DNA of 64,000 nt from Saccharibacillus sp. O23 (GTDB taxonomy: Bacteria; Bacillota; Bacilli; Paenibacillales; Paenibacillaceae), in NCBI RefSeq assembly GCF_002205895.1, contig NZ_NJDE01000031.1, positions 1-64,000 of the forward strand, read 5' to 3'. The notes below the pieces were generated by a model that had not been told where the DNA came from, did no database searches, and was given only the letters and a program-made list of their open reading frames with translations. A program made the position numbers and the translations under genes. Of this stretch, positions 54,946-63,998 are shown piece after piece (within the stretch, counting starts at the first letter, position 1; each line of letters opens with the position of its first letter).

Positions 54946-56235
54946 TCAGATCAACAAACTAAACAGACTCGGATCGCGGTTCAGCTCGGTATACTTGATG
55001 CCGTGCGCGTCCATGCGGGCGATCAGCGGCTCGTAGTCTTCTCTCGAAGCCAGTTCGATGCCGACCAACGCGGGGCCGTTTTCTTTGTCGTTCTTTTTCG
55101 TATATTCGAAACGCGCGATATCATCGTCCGGTCCAAGCGTCTTCTCCAAGAACTCACGCAGCGCGCCCGCTCTTTGCGGGAAGTTGATGAGGAAATAATG
55201 CTTCAGCCCTTCGAAAATAAGTGAGCGTTCCTTGATCTCCTGCATGCGGTCGATATCGTTGTTGCCGCCGCTGATGACGCAGACGATTGTTTTGCCTTTG
55301 ATCTCATCGCGGTACAGATCGAGCGCGGCGACCGGAATCGCGCCGGCCGGTTCGGCCACGATCGCGTTTTCGTTGTACAGGTCGAGGATGGTCGTGCAGA
55401 CTTTGCCTTCCGGCACTTTGACGACTTCGTCCAGCATCTTCTTGCAGATCCGGTACGTCAGCTCGCCGACCCGCTTCACGGCCGCGCCGTCGACGAATTT
55501 GTCGATCTCGTCGAGCGTGACGACTTGGCTGCGCGCCATCGCTTCGCTCATCGAAGCGGCGCCGAGCGGCTCGACCCCGATCATGCGCGTGGACGGGCTC
55601 ATCGTCTTGATGTAATGGGATACGCCGGCCGCCAGACCTCCGCCCCCGATCGTCAGAAAAACGTAATCCGCCGGTTTCTCGAGGCTTTCCATGATTTCCA
55701 TGCCGACCGTTCCGTTGCCCGCAATGATCATCGGATCGTCGAACGGATGGATAAAGCTCATGCCGTCTTCCGCGCAGGCTTTGACCGCTTCATGGTAAGC
55801 GTCGTCGAACGTGTCGCCGGTCAAGATCACCTCGACCATCTTGCCGCCGAACTTGCGGACCATCTTGACCTTCTGGTTCGGCGTCGTGCTCGGCATGTAG
55901 ATCTTGCCGCGGATGCCGAGCGCATGGCAGGAAAACGCCACGCCCTGCGCATGGTTGCCCGCGCTGGCGCAGACGATGCCGTTGGCGCGTTCTTCTTCGG
56001 TCAGGCTGCGAATCTTATTGTACGCGCCGCGGATCTTGAACGAACGCACGACCTGTTGGTCTTCGCGCTTCAGATACACGTCGCATTCGTATTTGGCGGA
56101 TAACGTGGCGTCGCGATGCAGCGGCGTGCGCACGATCGCTTCGCGCAGTCTATGGTGAGCGCGGACGATGTCTTCCATCGTCACGATCTCGCCGTTCTTC
56201 ATATCGTCGACTTCCGCGGTAGGTTCGGTTTTCAT
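54946..56235 (-). CDS. ilvA: Threonine ammonia-lyase (threonine dehydratase)
   Basis: 429 residues from the ATG at 56235 with GAGGAGAA upstream; a start 13 codons earlier has no such site. The PLP lysine is in VRSFKIRGAYNKIR and the phosphate loop is in TIGGGGLAAGVS. The C-terminal ACT-like part (LKHYFLINFPQRAGALREFL, RMDAHGIKYTELN) is of the Bacillus type. It deaminates threonine to 2-oxobutanoate, the first step toward isoleucine, and the ACT-like end suggests feedback control. It is monocistronic. Confidence 0.95.
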   Translation of the reverse strand: MKTEPTAEVDDMKNGEIVTMEDIVRAHHRLREAIVRTPLHRDATLSAKYECDVYLKREDQQVVRSFKIRGAYNKIRSLTEEERANGIVCASAGNHAQGVAFSCHALGIRGKIYMPSTTPNQKVKMVRKFGGKMVEVILTGDTFDDAYHEAVKACAEDGMSFIHPFDDPMIIAGNGTVGMEIMESLEKPADYVFLTIGGGGLAAGVSHYIKTMSPSTRMIGVEPLGAASMSEAMARSQVVTLDEIDKFVDGAAVKRVGELTYRICKKMLDEVVKVPEGKVCTTILDLYNENAIVAEPAGAIPVAALDLYRDEIKGKTIVCVISGGNNDIDRMQEIKERSLIFEGLKHYFLINFPQRAGALREFLEKTLGPDDDIARFEYTKKNDKENGPALVGIELASREDYEPLIARMDAHGIKYTELNRDPSLFSLLI

Positions 56236-56464
56236 CTCGTTCTCCTCGATTCTGATCGTTTCTCTGTGCAGCATATTACGGCATTGAATTATCCTATAAC
56301 GTAACGCGATTTCATGAAAATTTCAAGCTTGGTGCAGGCAAAACCCGTATTCGTTCTCAAGACTCGTCTCTGTTCGCAAGATCGACGCAAGATCGCAAAA
56401 ACGGACAAGCGTTCCCCTTTTTGTTCTGTTAAGATGGACTTACCGATCGGGAGGGAACAAATAC

Positions 56465-57361
56465 ATGGACTATACCGCTTGTCTCCAGCGCACGCTGGAC
56501 CATATCGAAGATCATCTCAAGGAACGGCTGACGGCCGAAGAATTGGCTTCGCTGGCCGGGTTCTCGCTGTATCACTTCTATAAAGTGTTCCATTCGCGTA
56601 CCGGTCTGCCGGTCATGGAGTATATCCGCAGACGCAGACTCGCATACGCGGCAGCAGACCTGACCAGCGGCCGTACCCTGCTGGAGATCGCTCTCGACTA
56701 TGGTTTCGAGACGCACGCGGGTTTTACCAAAGCCTTCCGCAAAACGTACGGACTTACGCCCGAGCAGTATCGAATCCATGCCACCGGCCGCGTTCCCGAG
56801 CGGGTGGATCTGAACAAGCTGGCCCACTATAACATGACCGGAGGAATGATGATGAGACCGACCTTTGTAACCAAACCCGAAATCAAGCTTGCCGGCTACG
56901 CCTTGGAGACCAAGATGACCGGCGAAAACATGACGGACATCCCGGCTTTCTGGGGACGTTATTTCGAAGAAAATTGGATGCATGACCTGCACGAAGTCCT
57001 GTCTCCCGTCAACCATGCCGAATATGGCGCCTGCATCATGCTGCCGGATAAGCCGGAACATTTCCTCTATATGATCGGCGTCGAAGTAGCCGATTTCGAC
57101 AACGTTCCGGAGAAGATGCATACCGCCGTCATCCCGGCCTCGACTTATGCCGTATTCACCTCTCCTGCAGCCGACCGTGACGGCGGCGCCTTCACTACGG
57201 CGATTCAGGGCATGACGACTTACGTGTATAACGAATGGTTCCCGAGTTCCGGCTATGTCTACGCCAACGGCGGCGTCGATTTCGAACTGTACGACGAACG
57301 CAGCCACGGGGATAAAAACTTGCAGATGGATCTGTACGTGCCGGTAGAGAAGCAGGAATAG
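56465..57361 (+). CDS. AraC-type regulator with GyrI-like effector domain
   Basis: 298 residues. The AraC double helix-turn-helix is at the N-terminus (ERLTAEELASLAGFSLYHFY, then ALDYGFETHAGFTKAFRKTY). A GyrI-like small-molecule-binding domain occupies residues 130-298 (PEIKLAGYALETKMTGENMT, DLYVPVEKQE). This order matches SoxS/Rob- and BltR-like multidrug or stress regulators. GGGAGGGAA precedes the ATG. No target gene is adjacent except ilvA on the other strand, so its regulon is unknown. Confidence 0.9.
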   Translation: MDYTACLQRTLDHIEDHLKERLTAEELASLAGFSLYHFYKVFHSRTGLPVMEYIRRRRLAYAAADLTSGRTLLEIALDYGFETHAGFTKAFRKTYGLTPEQYRIHATGRVPERVDLNKLAHYNMTGGMMMRPTFVTKPEIKLAGYALETKMTGENMTDIPAFWGRYFEENWMHDLHEVLSPVNHAEYGACIMLPDKPEHFLYMIGVEVADFDNVPEKMHTAVIPASTYAVFTSPAADRDGGAFTTAIQGMTTYVYNEWFPSSGYVYANGGVDFELYDERSHGDKNLQMDLYVPVEKQE

Positions 57362-57622
57362 AGCTAGGCTGGGCTTGGCTAGACTGGATTCGGCGCACCT
57401 TCGAACCCTAAGAGCGAGGAGCCCCGACCGCTTCGCGGCGGCGGGCGCTTTCGCCTCGGCCGAGAGAACACGCAAAACACTAAAAGCTCCGAGCGTTCGG
57501 CGTTTCCGTTTCCGGCATAACGGAAATAGGCGGTGCTTCGGCTTAGCGCGCTATTCCTGCCATAGCGAACGCTAACGGAACCAGACGACGCTTGGCGCAT
57601 CGATTCGGGCTTCCGCAAATCC

Positions 57623-57646
57623 CTAATGGAACGATATGCCGTTAAA
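57623..57646. repeat. CTAACGG-type imperfect palindrome
   Basis: CTAATGGAAC, GATAT, GCCGTTAAA: a degenerate member of the same family. Confidence 0.5.
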
Positions 57647-57692
57647 CCGGCGATTCGGCGCTTTTCGGGCCTCGAATCGCCGGTTTTTGCTA

Positions 57693-57717
57693 TCTAACGG
57701 AATGACGTTCCGTTAGA
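57693..57717. repeat. CTAACGG-type palindrome, best copy
   Basis: TCTAACGGAA, TGACG, TTCCGTTAGA: near-perfect 10-bp inverted repeat. Confidence 0.75.
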
Positions 57718-57743
57718 CGGCAAAACGGCCCCCGAAAGGGCCG

Positions 57744-57767
57744 CTAAAGGAATGACGTTCCGTTAGA
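57744..57767. repeat. CTAACGG-type palindrome
   Basis: CTAAAGGAATGACG then TTCCGTTAGA. It shares an exact 19-nt block (GGAATGACGTTCCGTTAGA) with the copy 50 nt to the left. Confidence 0.7.
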
Positions 57768-57908
57768 ATCAACGTCGCCGAGCTGGACTTTGCAAAGACT
57801 GTTCGCGCGCCGAAACCGGAGCCGTCCGCTTCCGTACCGGACGCTTCGACGCGCCACTCGCCCGCCTTGGCGCAGCGGCTTCGGGCTCGATCCGCCCGAA
57901 GCCTTCCG

Positions 57909-59192
57909 CTACCCCCGCGGCGTCAGCGCCTTCGCCGCGATATCGCTGCGCTTGTGCGCGCCTTCGAACGCGATCAAGCCCGCCGCTCGGTAAGCGGCGT
58001 CCCGCGCTTCGGCGATGCCCGCGCCGCGGCCGACCACGCCGAGCACGCGGCCGCCGGCGGTGACCAGCTCGCCGGATTCGCTTCGCGCCGTACCCGCGTG
58101 GAATACGAAGGCATCGCCGCCCGCTTCGGCTTCCGCGATGCCGGTGATGACTCGGCCTTTCGGGTACGAAGCCGGGTAGCCTTCCGAAGCGAGCACGACG
58201 CAGACGGCCGCTTCGTCGCTCCAGCGGATCTCGACGTCCGCCAGCGTGCCGTTCACCGCGGCGAGGAAGATCTCCAGCAGGTCGCTCTCGAGGCGCGGCA
58301 GCACGACTTGGGTCTCCGGATCGCCGAAACGGGCGTTGAACTCGACCGTGCGCGGCGTGCCGTCCGGTTCGATCATCAGACCGGCGAACAAAACGCCGGT
58401 GAACGGCCGCCCTTCGCTGACCAGCGCTTTCGCGGTCGGCTTGACGATCTCTTCGATCGCGCGTTCGACGATCGCGGGATCGATATGCGGCAGCGGCGAG
58501 TACGTGCCCATGCCGCCGGTATTCGGGCCTTTGTCGCCGTCGAACACCGGCTTGTGGTCCTGCGCCGCCGGCATCGCGCGGACGGTCTCGCCGTCCACGA
58601 ACGCGAGGATCGACATCTCTTCGCCCGTCATGAATTCTTCGATGACGACGGTGCTGCCGGCCGCGCCGAACGAACCGCCGACCATGGCGTCGTGCAGCGC
58701 TTTCTCCGCTTCTTCCAGCGTCTGCGCGACGGTTACGCCTTTGCCTGCGGCCAGGCCGTCGGTCTTGACGACGATCGGCGCGCCCTGCTGCCGCAGATAA
58801 GCCAGCGCCGCTTCATAATCGTCGAACGTCTCGTAAGCGGCGGTCGGGATATCATATTTCTTGAGCAGATGCTTCATGAACGCTTTGCTGCCTTCGATCT
58901 CGGCCGCGTTCTTGCGCGGGCCGAAGACCGGAATGTTCTTCGCTTCGAACGCGTCTACGATCCCGCCCGCAAGCGGGTCGTCCGGGCCGATTACGGCCAA
59001 GCCGATATTCTTCTCCAGCGCGAACGCCGTCAGCGCGTCGAAATCGAATACGCCGATATTCACGCATTCCGCCACCTGCGCGATGCCGGCGTTGCCCGGC
59101 GCGCAGTAGATCTTCCCGGCTCGCTGCGACCGGGCCAGCGATGCGCAGATCGCGTGCTCGCGTCCGCCGCCTCCCACCACCAAAATATCCAT
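57909..59192 (-). CDS. purD: Phosphoribosylamine-glycine ligase
   Basis: 427 residues. Opening MDILVVGGGGREHAICASLA and the ATP-grasp region with PIVVKTDGLAAGKGVTVA, then KGPNTGGMGTYSP and VEFNARFGDPETQVVLPR are all family hallmarks. It condenses phosphoribosylamine with glycine, the second step of purine synthesis. It is the last gene of the pur operon, 147 nt after purH, a gap that contains GC-rich inverted blocks (e.g. CCCCGGGG). Confidence 0.97.
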   Translation of the reverse strand: MDILVVGGGGREHAICASLARSQRAGKIYCAPGNAGIAQVAECVNIGVFDFDALTAFALEKNIGLAVIGPDDPLAGGIVDAFEAKNIPVFGPRKNAAEIEGSKAFMKHLLKKYDIPTAAYETFDDYEAALAYLRQQGAPIVVKTDGLAAGKGVTVAQTLEEAEKALHDAMVGGSFGAAGSTVVIEEFMTGEEMSILAFVDGETVRAMPAAQDHKPVFDGDKGPNTGGMGTYSPLPHIDPAIVERAIEEIVKPTAKALVSEGRPFTGVLFAGLMIEPDGTPRTVEFNARFGDPETQVVLPRLESDLLEIFLAAVNGTLADVEIRWSDEAAVCVVLASEGYPASYPKGRVITGIAEAEAGGDAFVFHAGTARSESGELVTAGGRVLGVVGRGAGIAEARDAAYRAAGLIAFEGAHKRSDIAAKALTPRG

Positions 59193-59339
59193 GTAACCCG
59201 CCCCTTTCGCGTCTTTGTGTACCTTTTCCCCAAAAAGAAAACGCGCGCCGCCCCGGGGAACGTCCGCCTGTCCGCAGATCCGCTCCGCCGGCGCGCCGCG
59301 CGTCGATGTGAAGTCTTTTATGCGTGAATCGAATCGTTC

Positions 59340-60887
59340 TTAATGCTTGAAGTGGCGAACGCCGGTGAAGATCATCGCGATGCCGGCTTCGTCGGCCGCT
59401 TTGATCGACTCTTCGTCTTTGATCGAGCCGCCCGGTTGGATGATGGCTTTGATGCCGTGTTTCGCCGCCAGCTCGACCGTGTCGCCCATCGGGAAGAACG
59501 CGTCGGAAGCGAGAATCGCGCCCTGCGCTTTGTCTCCCGCTTGCTCCAGCGCGATCTTGGCCGAACCGACCCGGTTCATCTGGCCCGCGCCCACGCCGAT
59601 CGTCATATCGTCCGCCGCCAGCACGATCGCGTTCGATTTGACGTGTTTGACGACTTTCCAGCCGAACAGCAATTGTTTCAGCTCGTCTTCGGTCGGTTGA
59701 CGTTTGGTCACGACTTTGAGGTCGGCGTCGCTCAAGGAATGCACGTCGCTCTCCTGAACGACCATGCCGCCTTCGATCGAAGTCACGACATGCACGGATT
59801 GACGGCCTTCGGCCGAAGTCAGTTCGCCCATTTTGAGCAGACGGATATTTTTCTTTTTCGTGAGGATCTCGAGCGCTTCCGGCGTGAAGTCGGGAGCCAG
59901 CACGATCTCGAGGAAGATCTCGCTGAGCGGCTGGGCCGTCTCGACGTCGATCGTCCGGTTCGCCGCCACGATGCCGCCGAAAATGGACACCGGATCGGCG
60001 CTGTACGCTTTGTTGTAAGCTTCCGCGATCGTCGAACCTACGCCTACGCCGCAAGGATTCATATGCTTGACCGCCACCACGGCCGGTTCGCTGAATTCCT
60101 TGACGATCTGAAGCGCCGCGTTGGCGTCGTTGATATTGTTGTACGACAGCTCTTTGCCGTGCAGCTGCTCGGCCGTCGTCAGCGTGCCCGCAGGCGCGAG
60201 CGGCGCGCGGTAGAAAGCGGCCGCTTGGTGCGGGTTCTCGCCGTAACGCAGATCTTGGATTTTCTCGTAAGTGACCGTGTAGCGCTCCGGCAGCGGGTCG
60301 CCCGTCTGCTTCGCGAGGTAGTCGGCGATCAGCGCGTCGTAAGCCGCGGTGTGACGGAAGACTTTGGCGGCCAGCTTCTTGCGCGTATCGAGCGTCGTGT
60401 CGCCTTCCGCGCGCACTTCCTCGATCACTTTGCCGTAATCCGCGCTATCCACCACCACGCTCACGAACGCATGGTTCTTGGCCGCGGAACGCAGCATCGT
60501 CGGACCGCCGATATCGATGTTCTCGATCGCGTCTTCGTAAGCCACGTCCGGTTTCGCGATCGTTTCTTGGAACGGATACAGGTTCACGACGACGAGGTCG
60601 ATATAGCCGAGGCCGAGCTCTTCCATCTGCTTCTGATGCTCTTCGCTGTCGCGAACGGCGAGCAGGCCGCTATGTACCGCCGGGTGCAGCGTCTTGACGC
60701 GTCCGTCCAGAATTTCCGGGAAACCCGTTACGTCGGAAATGCCGATGACCGGCACGCCTTCTTTCGCCAGCAGATTTTTCGTTCCGCCCGTCGATACGAT
60801 CTCCACGCCAAGCTGCGACAGTTCGCGGCAGAAGTCCACGATGCCCGTTTTGTCCGATACGCTGACCAGCGCTCTTTTGATACTCAC
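59340..60887 (-). CDS. purH: Bifunctional AICAR formyltransferase/IMP cyclohydrolase
   Basis: 515 residues, the normal length. The start is GTG at 60887 with AAGGAGG 10 nt upstream. The N-terminal MGS-like IMP cyclohydrolase domain ([29 protein letters not shown]) is followed by the formyltransferase domain ([25 protein letters not shown]). It carries out the last two steps to IMP. It starts 15 nt after the NUDIX gene and is followed by purD. Confidence 0.97.
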   Translation of the reverse strand: MSIKRALVSVSDKTGIVDFCRELSQLGVEIVSTGGTKNLLAKEGVPVIGISDVTGFPEILDGRVKTLHPAVHSGLLAVRDSEEHQKQMEELGLGYIDLVVVNLYPFQETIAKPDVAYEDAIENIDIGGPTMLRSAAKNHAFVSVVVDSADYGKVIEEVRAEGDTTLDTRKKLAAKVFRHTAAYDALIADYLAKQTGDPLPERYTVTYEKIQDLRYGENPHQAAAFYRAPLAPAGTLTTAEQLHGKELSYNNINDANAALQIVKEFSEPAVVAVKHMNPCGVGVGSTIAEAYNKAYSADPVSIFGGIVAANRTIDVETAQPLSEIFLEIVLAPDFTPEALEILTKKKNIRLLKMGELTSAEGRQSVHVVTSIEGGMVVQESDVHSLSDADLKVVTKRQPTEDELKQLLFGWKVVKHVKSNAIVLAADDMTIGVGAGQMNRVGSAKIALEQAGDKAQGAILASDAFFPMGDTVELAAKHGIKAIIQPGGSIKDEESIKAADEAGIAMIFTGVRHFKH

Positions 60888-60902
60888 GATGAAAAGTCCT
60901 CC

Positions 60903-61331
60903 TTAGGATGGTTGGATTGGCGATTCGGTTTGCTTAAAGGCAAGGGTTAACGCTTGTTGGGAAAAAGAAGCGATCTCCGCGGCGGGCGGCAGTTCGTTCG
61001 CGGCGAACCAGCGCATCTGCGCGTGCTTCTGCGGTTCGCGGTTCTCCGGCTCGCCGGAGACCGCCTGCACCAGATAGATGAGCGACAGCAGATGCTGCTC
61101 TTGCTCGGGACGGATCGTCTCGTCGATGCACAGCAGCCGCTCGATCTGTACCCGCAGCCCCGTCTCTTCTTCGACTTCGCGAACGATCGCGTTCTGCGAA
61201 GTCTCGTACGGATCGACTTTCCCGCCGGGAATGCTCCATTTATTCATTTCGGGATCTTTTCCGCGAAGCAGCAGCAGAACGCGTCCGTCCGCATCCTGCA
61301 CGACCGCTCCCGTTCCTACGATAATCGACAT
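60903..61331 (-). CDS. NUDIX hydrolase inside the pur operon
   Basis: 142 residues. The complete NUDIX box is present (GGKVDPYETSQNAIVREVEE then ETGL), with Glu residues in the right places for magnesium binding. The fold is the normal MutT size. It lies 25 nt after purN and 15 nt before purH, so it is co-transcribed with purine synthesis genes. NUDIX enzymes clean up nucleotides (8-oxo-dGTP, ADP-ribose and others); substrate not determined. Confidence 0.92.
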   Translation of the reverse strand: MSIIVGTGAVVQDADGRVLLLLRGKDPEMNKWSIPGGKVDPYETSQNAIVREVEEETGLRVQIERLLCIDETIRPEQEQHLLSLIYLVQAVSGEPENREPQKHAQMRWFAANELPPAAEIASFSQQALTLAFKQTESPIQPS

Positions 61332-61356
61332 GATGAATATTTCCTTTCCGTCACGC

Positions 61357-62367
61357 TTAGAAAAGAACGACTCGGCGTCCTTCGAGCTTCACCCGTCCGG
61401 CGGCGAACCAAGATACGACTTCCGGGTAGAGCAGGCGCTCCGTTTCTTGGATACGCGCTTGAAGTTCGGTCGCCGTATCTTCCGGCATGACTTCCACGGC
61501 GCGCTGAGCGATGATCGGTCCCGTGTCCATGCCCCCGTCGACGAAATGCACCGTCGCGCCGCTTACCCGAACGCCGTGCTCGACCGCTTGGCCCGCGGCG
61601 TCTTTGCCCGGAAAAGACGGCAGCAGCGAAGGATGGATATTGATCATCCGGCCCGAATAAGGCTCGACGAGCATGCTCGTGATCAGGCGCATATAACCGG
61701 CGAGCACGATCAGGTCGATCTTCGCCCGCTCCAGTTCTTCGAGAATCACGCGTTCATAAGCTTCGCGGGATTCGTATTCTTTGGGCGTGAACACGAACAC
61801 CGGAACGCCTGCCGCGCGGGCGCGTTCGACGGCTTTCGCCTGCGGTTTGTCGCAGACGAGCAGCGCGATCTGCGCGCCGAGATTACCGGCGCGCGAAGCA
61901 TCGAGCAGCGCCTGAAAATTGCTGCCCGAACCGGACGCGAATACCGCGATGCGGTAAGGCCGGTCGATGACCGGACCGTCCGGGCGAGGCAGCGTTTCTT
62001 CCAGCTCGAGCAGCTGCGCGGCCGGATCTTCGTCGAGGTCGGCTTCTGCGTCCGGATCGGCGACGGCCGGAAGACCGGGCAGCGTCAACGGTTCGCCGGT
62101 CGGAGCCGGCGTGCCTTCCGGCGTAACCGGCTGCGGTTCGGTCGGCAGCCCCGGCATCGGACCGGGCTTCAGCGGAACCTGCTCGTCGGAGCCGGAAGGG
62201 ACGGCGTTCGGTTCGGCGTTGGCCGATATGGCTCCAGTGCGAGCGGCGGTCGGTTCGACGTCAGCCGGAATAGTTTCGGTCCGAGCGGTCGTCGTTTCCT
62301 CCGAAGCCGCCGCGCGTTCCAGCGTCCGAAGTTCCTCGGTCTGCGTTTCCCGCTCGCTGCGACTCAT
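61357..62367 (-). CDS. purN: Phosphoribosylglycinamide formyltransferase with a long N-terminal extension
   Basis: 336 residues from the ATG at 62367, which overlaps the purM stop by 4 nt (ATGA). The catalytic domain begins only near residue 139 ([20 protein letters not shown]). [12 protein letters not shown] and [19 protein letters not shown] hold the catalytic His and Asp. The usual PurN is about 190-210 residues, so about 137 residues are extra. They are Pro, Glu, Ala and Thr rich ([20 protein letters not shown]) and probably disordered. The coupled start to purM supports this start; a shorter start near residue 135 is not apparent. Confidence 0.94.
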   Translation of the reverse strand: MSRSERETQTEELRTLERAAASEETTTARTETIPADVEPTAARTGAISANAEPNAVPSGSDEQVPLKPGPMPGLPTEPQPVTPEGTPAPTGEPLTLPGLPAVADPDAEADLDEDPAAQLLELEETLPRPDGPVIDRPYRIAVFASGSGSNFQALLDASRAGNLGAQIALLVCDKPQAKAVERARAAGVPVFVFTPKEYESREAYERVILEELERAKIDLIVLAGYMRLITSMLVEPYSGRMINIHPSLLPSFPGKDAAGQAVEHGVRVSGATVHFVDGGMDTGPIIAQRAVEVMPEDTATELQARIQETERLLYPEVVSWFAAGRVKLEGRRVVLF

Positions 62368-63404
62368 TGCGCGTTCCCCGTGAAGGTCACGACTTTCTCG
62401 CCTTCCGTGACTTGGCCGATCAGGTAAGCCTCTTCGCCCGCTTCTTTCAGCTGACGTAGCGCTTCTTCTTTGTCGACGTCGGATACGACGAGGACCAGTC
62501 CGATGCCCATGTTGAACGTCGTGTACATGTCGCTGTCCGAGATATTGCCTTTGGATTGCATCAGCTTGAAAATCGGCAGTACCGGCCATGCGCCGTGCCG
62601 AATATCCACGTTCACGCCTTCCGGCAGCATCCGCGGGATATTCTCGATAAAGCCGCCGCCCGTGATATGCGCCATGCCTTTGACTTCGATCGATTGGATC
62701 AGCTTGAGCAGCGGCTTCACGTAGATCTTGGTCGGTTCCAGCAGCGTCGCGCCCAGCGTGCCGCCGAGTTCTTCCACTTCGTCGGTCAGCTTGTAGCCGT
62801 GCTGTTCGAGCAGCAGTTTGCGTACCAGCGAGAAGCCGTTACTGTGCACGCCGCTCGAAGCCAGCCCGATCACCGCGTCGCCCGCCGCGATCGATTGCCC
62901 GTTGATGATCTTCTTCTTGTCGACGACGCCGACCGTGAAGCCCGCGATGTCGTATTCGCCTTCGGTATACATATCCGGCATCTCGGCCGTTTCGCCGCCG
63001 ATCAGGGCGCAGCCGGATTGCAGACAGCCGTCCGCGATGCCCGCGACGATGGCTTCGATCTTCTCCGGCACGACTTTGCCCGTCGCCAGATAGTCGAGAA
63101 AAAAGAGCGGCTCCGCGCCCTGCACGACGATATCGTTCACGCACATGGCGACGGCGTCGATGCCGATCGTGTCGTGCTTGTCCATCGCGAACGCGATCTT
63201 GAGCTTCGTGCCCACGCCGTCCGTGCCGGAGACGAGCACGGGCTCTTCGTAAGCGCCTTTGTTCAAGCCGAACAGCGCGCCGAACCCGCCCAGATCCGTC
63301 ATGACTTCGGGACGGAACGTTTTTTTGACGTGCTTTTTCATCCGTTCGACCGCTTCGTTGCCTGCCGCGATGTCGACTCCGGCATTTTTGTAGGCTTCAG
63401 ACAC
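62364..63404 (-). CDS. purM: Phosphoribosylformylglycinamidine cyclo-ligase
   Basis: 346 residues. A GTG at 63404 gives [20 protein letters not shown], which follows the B. subtilis PurM N-terminus. A GTG three codons earlier is too close to AAAGGA, which is 10 nt before 63404. Key stretches are [33 protein letters not shown] and [19 protein letters not shown]. It closes the imidazole ring to AIR. Upstream is a 600-nt gap with two structured repeats; purF is expected beyond the window, but this cannot be seen. Confidence 0.97.
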   Translation of the reverse strand: MSEAYKNAGVDIAAGNEAVERMKKHVKKTFRPEVMTDLGGFGALFGLNKGAYEEPVLVSGTDGVGTKLKIAFAMDKHDTIGIDAVAMCVNDIVVQGAEPLFFLDYLATGKVVPEKIEAIVAGIADGCLQSGCALIGGETAEMPDMYTEGEYDIAGFTVGVVDKKKIINGQSIAAGDAVIGLASSGVHSNGFSLVRKLLLEQHGYKLTDEVEELGGTLGATLLEPTKIYVKPLLKLIQSIEVKGMAHITGGGFIENIPRMLPEGVNVDIRHGAWPVLPIFKLMQSKGNISDSDMYTTFNMGIGLVLVVSDVDKEEALRQLKEAGEEAYLIGQVTEGEKVVTFTGNAQ

Positions 63405-63453
63405 AACCGACACATCCTTTATCTTTAAATTAGGTTTGTGAGGGGAAGCTGGG

Positions 63454-63576
63454 GCGCTCCGGGAGAAATTCGTTTCGGTCGCTGTTTCACTCGGAAAACT
63501 GGATTAGATTTTAACTGGGGTTTTCCGAGTTCAAAGGCGATCGCTATCGCTCCTCCACTGAATTTCTCCCTCCGCT
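63454..63576 (+). repeat. Structured repeat copy C
   Basis: P1 GGGAGAAATTC (63461-63471) with GAATTTCTCCC (63560-63570). P2 ACTCGGAAAAC (63489-63499) with GTTTTCCGAGT (63520-63530). 5' core GTTTCGGTCGCTGTTTC, identical to copy A. The 29-nt 3' core begins TCAAAGGCGATCGCTATCG. Confidence 0.87.
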
Positions 63577-63600
63577 TAACAGCTTCCGGACACACATTCT

Positions 63601-63640
63601 AATTCCCAGATGCAAGCGTCGCTTGCGTCTGGGAATTTTT
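63601..63640 (+). terminator. Rho-independent terminator after structured repeat C
   Basis: ATTCCCAGATGCAAG and CTTGCGTCTGGGAAT form a 15-bp stem (one wobble) with a 5-nt loop, followed by TTTT on the plus strand. It lies 24 nt after copy C. The adjacent genes are on the minus strand, so any transcript ended here would start within or near copy C. Confidence 0.75.
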
Positions 63641-63870
63641 ATAGGGTAAAGATCTTTTCGATTTCATCCGAAAAGAACAAACTGACAAATCAAGTCCTGC
63701 TGCGCAGAAGACCTCCGCTTGAGAACAGCTTAAGGTCAAGTGCGGCTCGGCTTCTTCGAAGCGAGCCAAGTTCAAGAGATGAGCGACTAGCGTCTTGCTT
63801 TTTCGAGAAGAGGAAAAAGCAGCCCTGCCCTCTCCCCTACCCCAAAACGGGTGTGGATGCGCCGCAGTCA

Positions 63871-63998
63871 GCGGAGGGTAGAGGGAGTCGTAGAAACGAA
63901 GTGTTCGCCTTTGAAATTCGATTCCCACCTCTAAAATGTTTAATTTCAATGAAGGAATCGAATTGAGACAGCGATCGAAGACCCCTCTACCCGCAGCG
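63871..63998 (-). repeat. Structured repeat copy D
   Basis: Read on the minus strand. P1 GGGTAGAGGG with CCCTCTACCC (plus 63983-63992 and 63876-63885). P2 AATTCGATTCC with GGAATCGAATT (63954-63964 and 63915-63925). Both helices are unrelated in sequence to those of A-C, but the cores are kept: 5' core GTCTTCGATCGCTGTCTC (18 nt), 29-nt 3' core beginning TCAAAGGCGAACACTTCG. It points toward copy C. Confidence 0.82.

Larger units (their letters stand above)
57362..57908. other. Intergenic region with CTAACGG-type repeats
   Basis: About 550 nt between the convergent AraC/GyrI gene and purD. No gene. Three clear repeat copies are listed separately, further TAACGGAA pieces lie at 57521-57580, and a GGCCC/GGGCC hairpin lies at about 57728-57742, between the two best copies. 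Confidence 0.5.

Noticed and set aside
63599-63966. Two overlapping open frames on opposite strands, 116 and 118 codons
   Set aside because: They run through the terminator and structured repeat D and lack ribosome sites.
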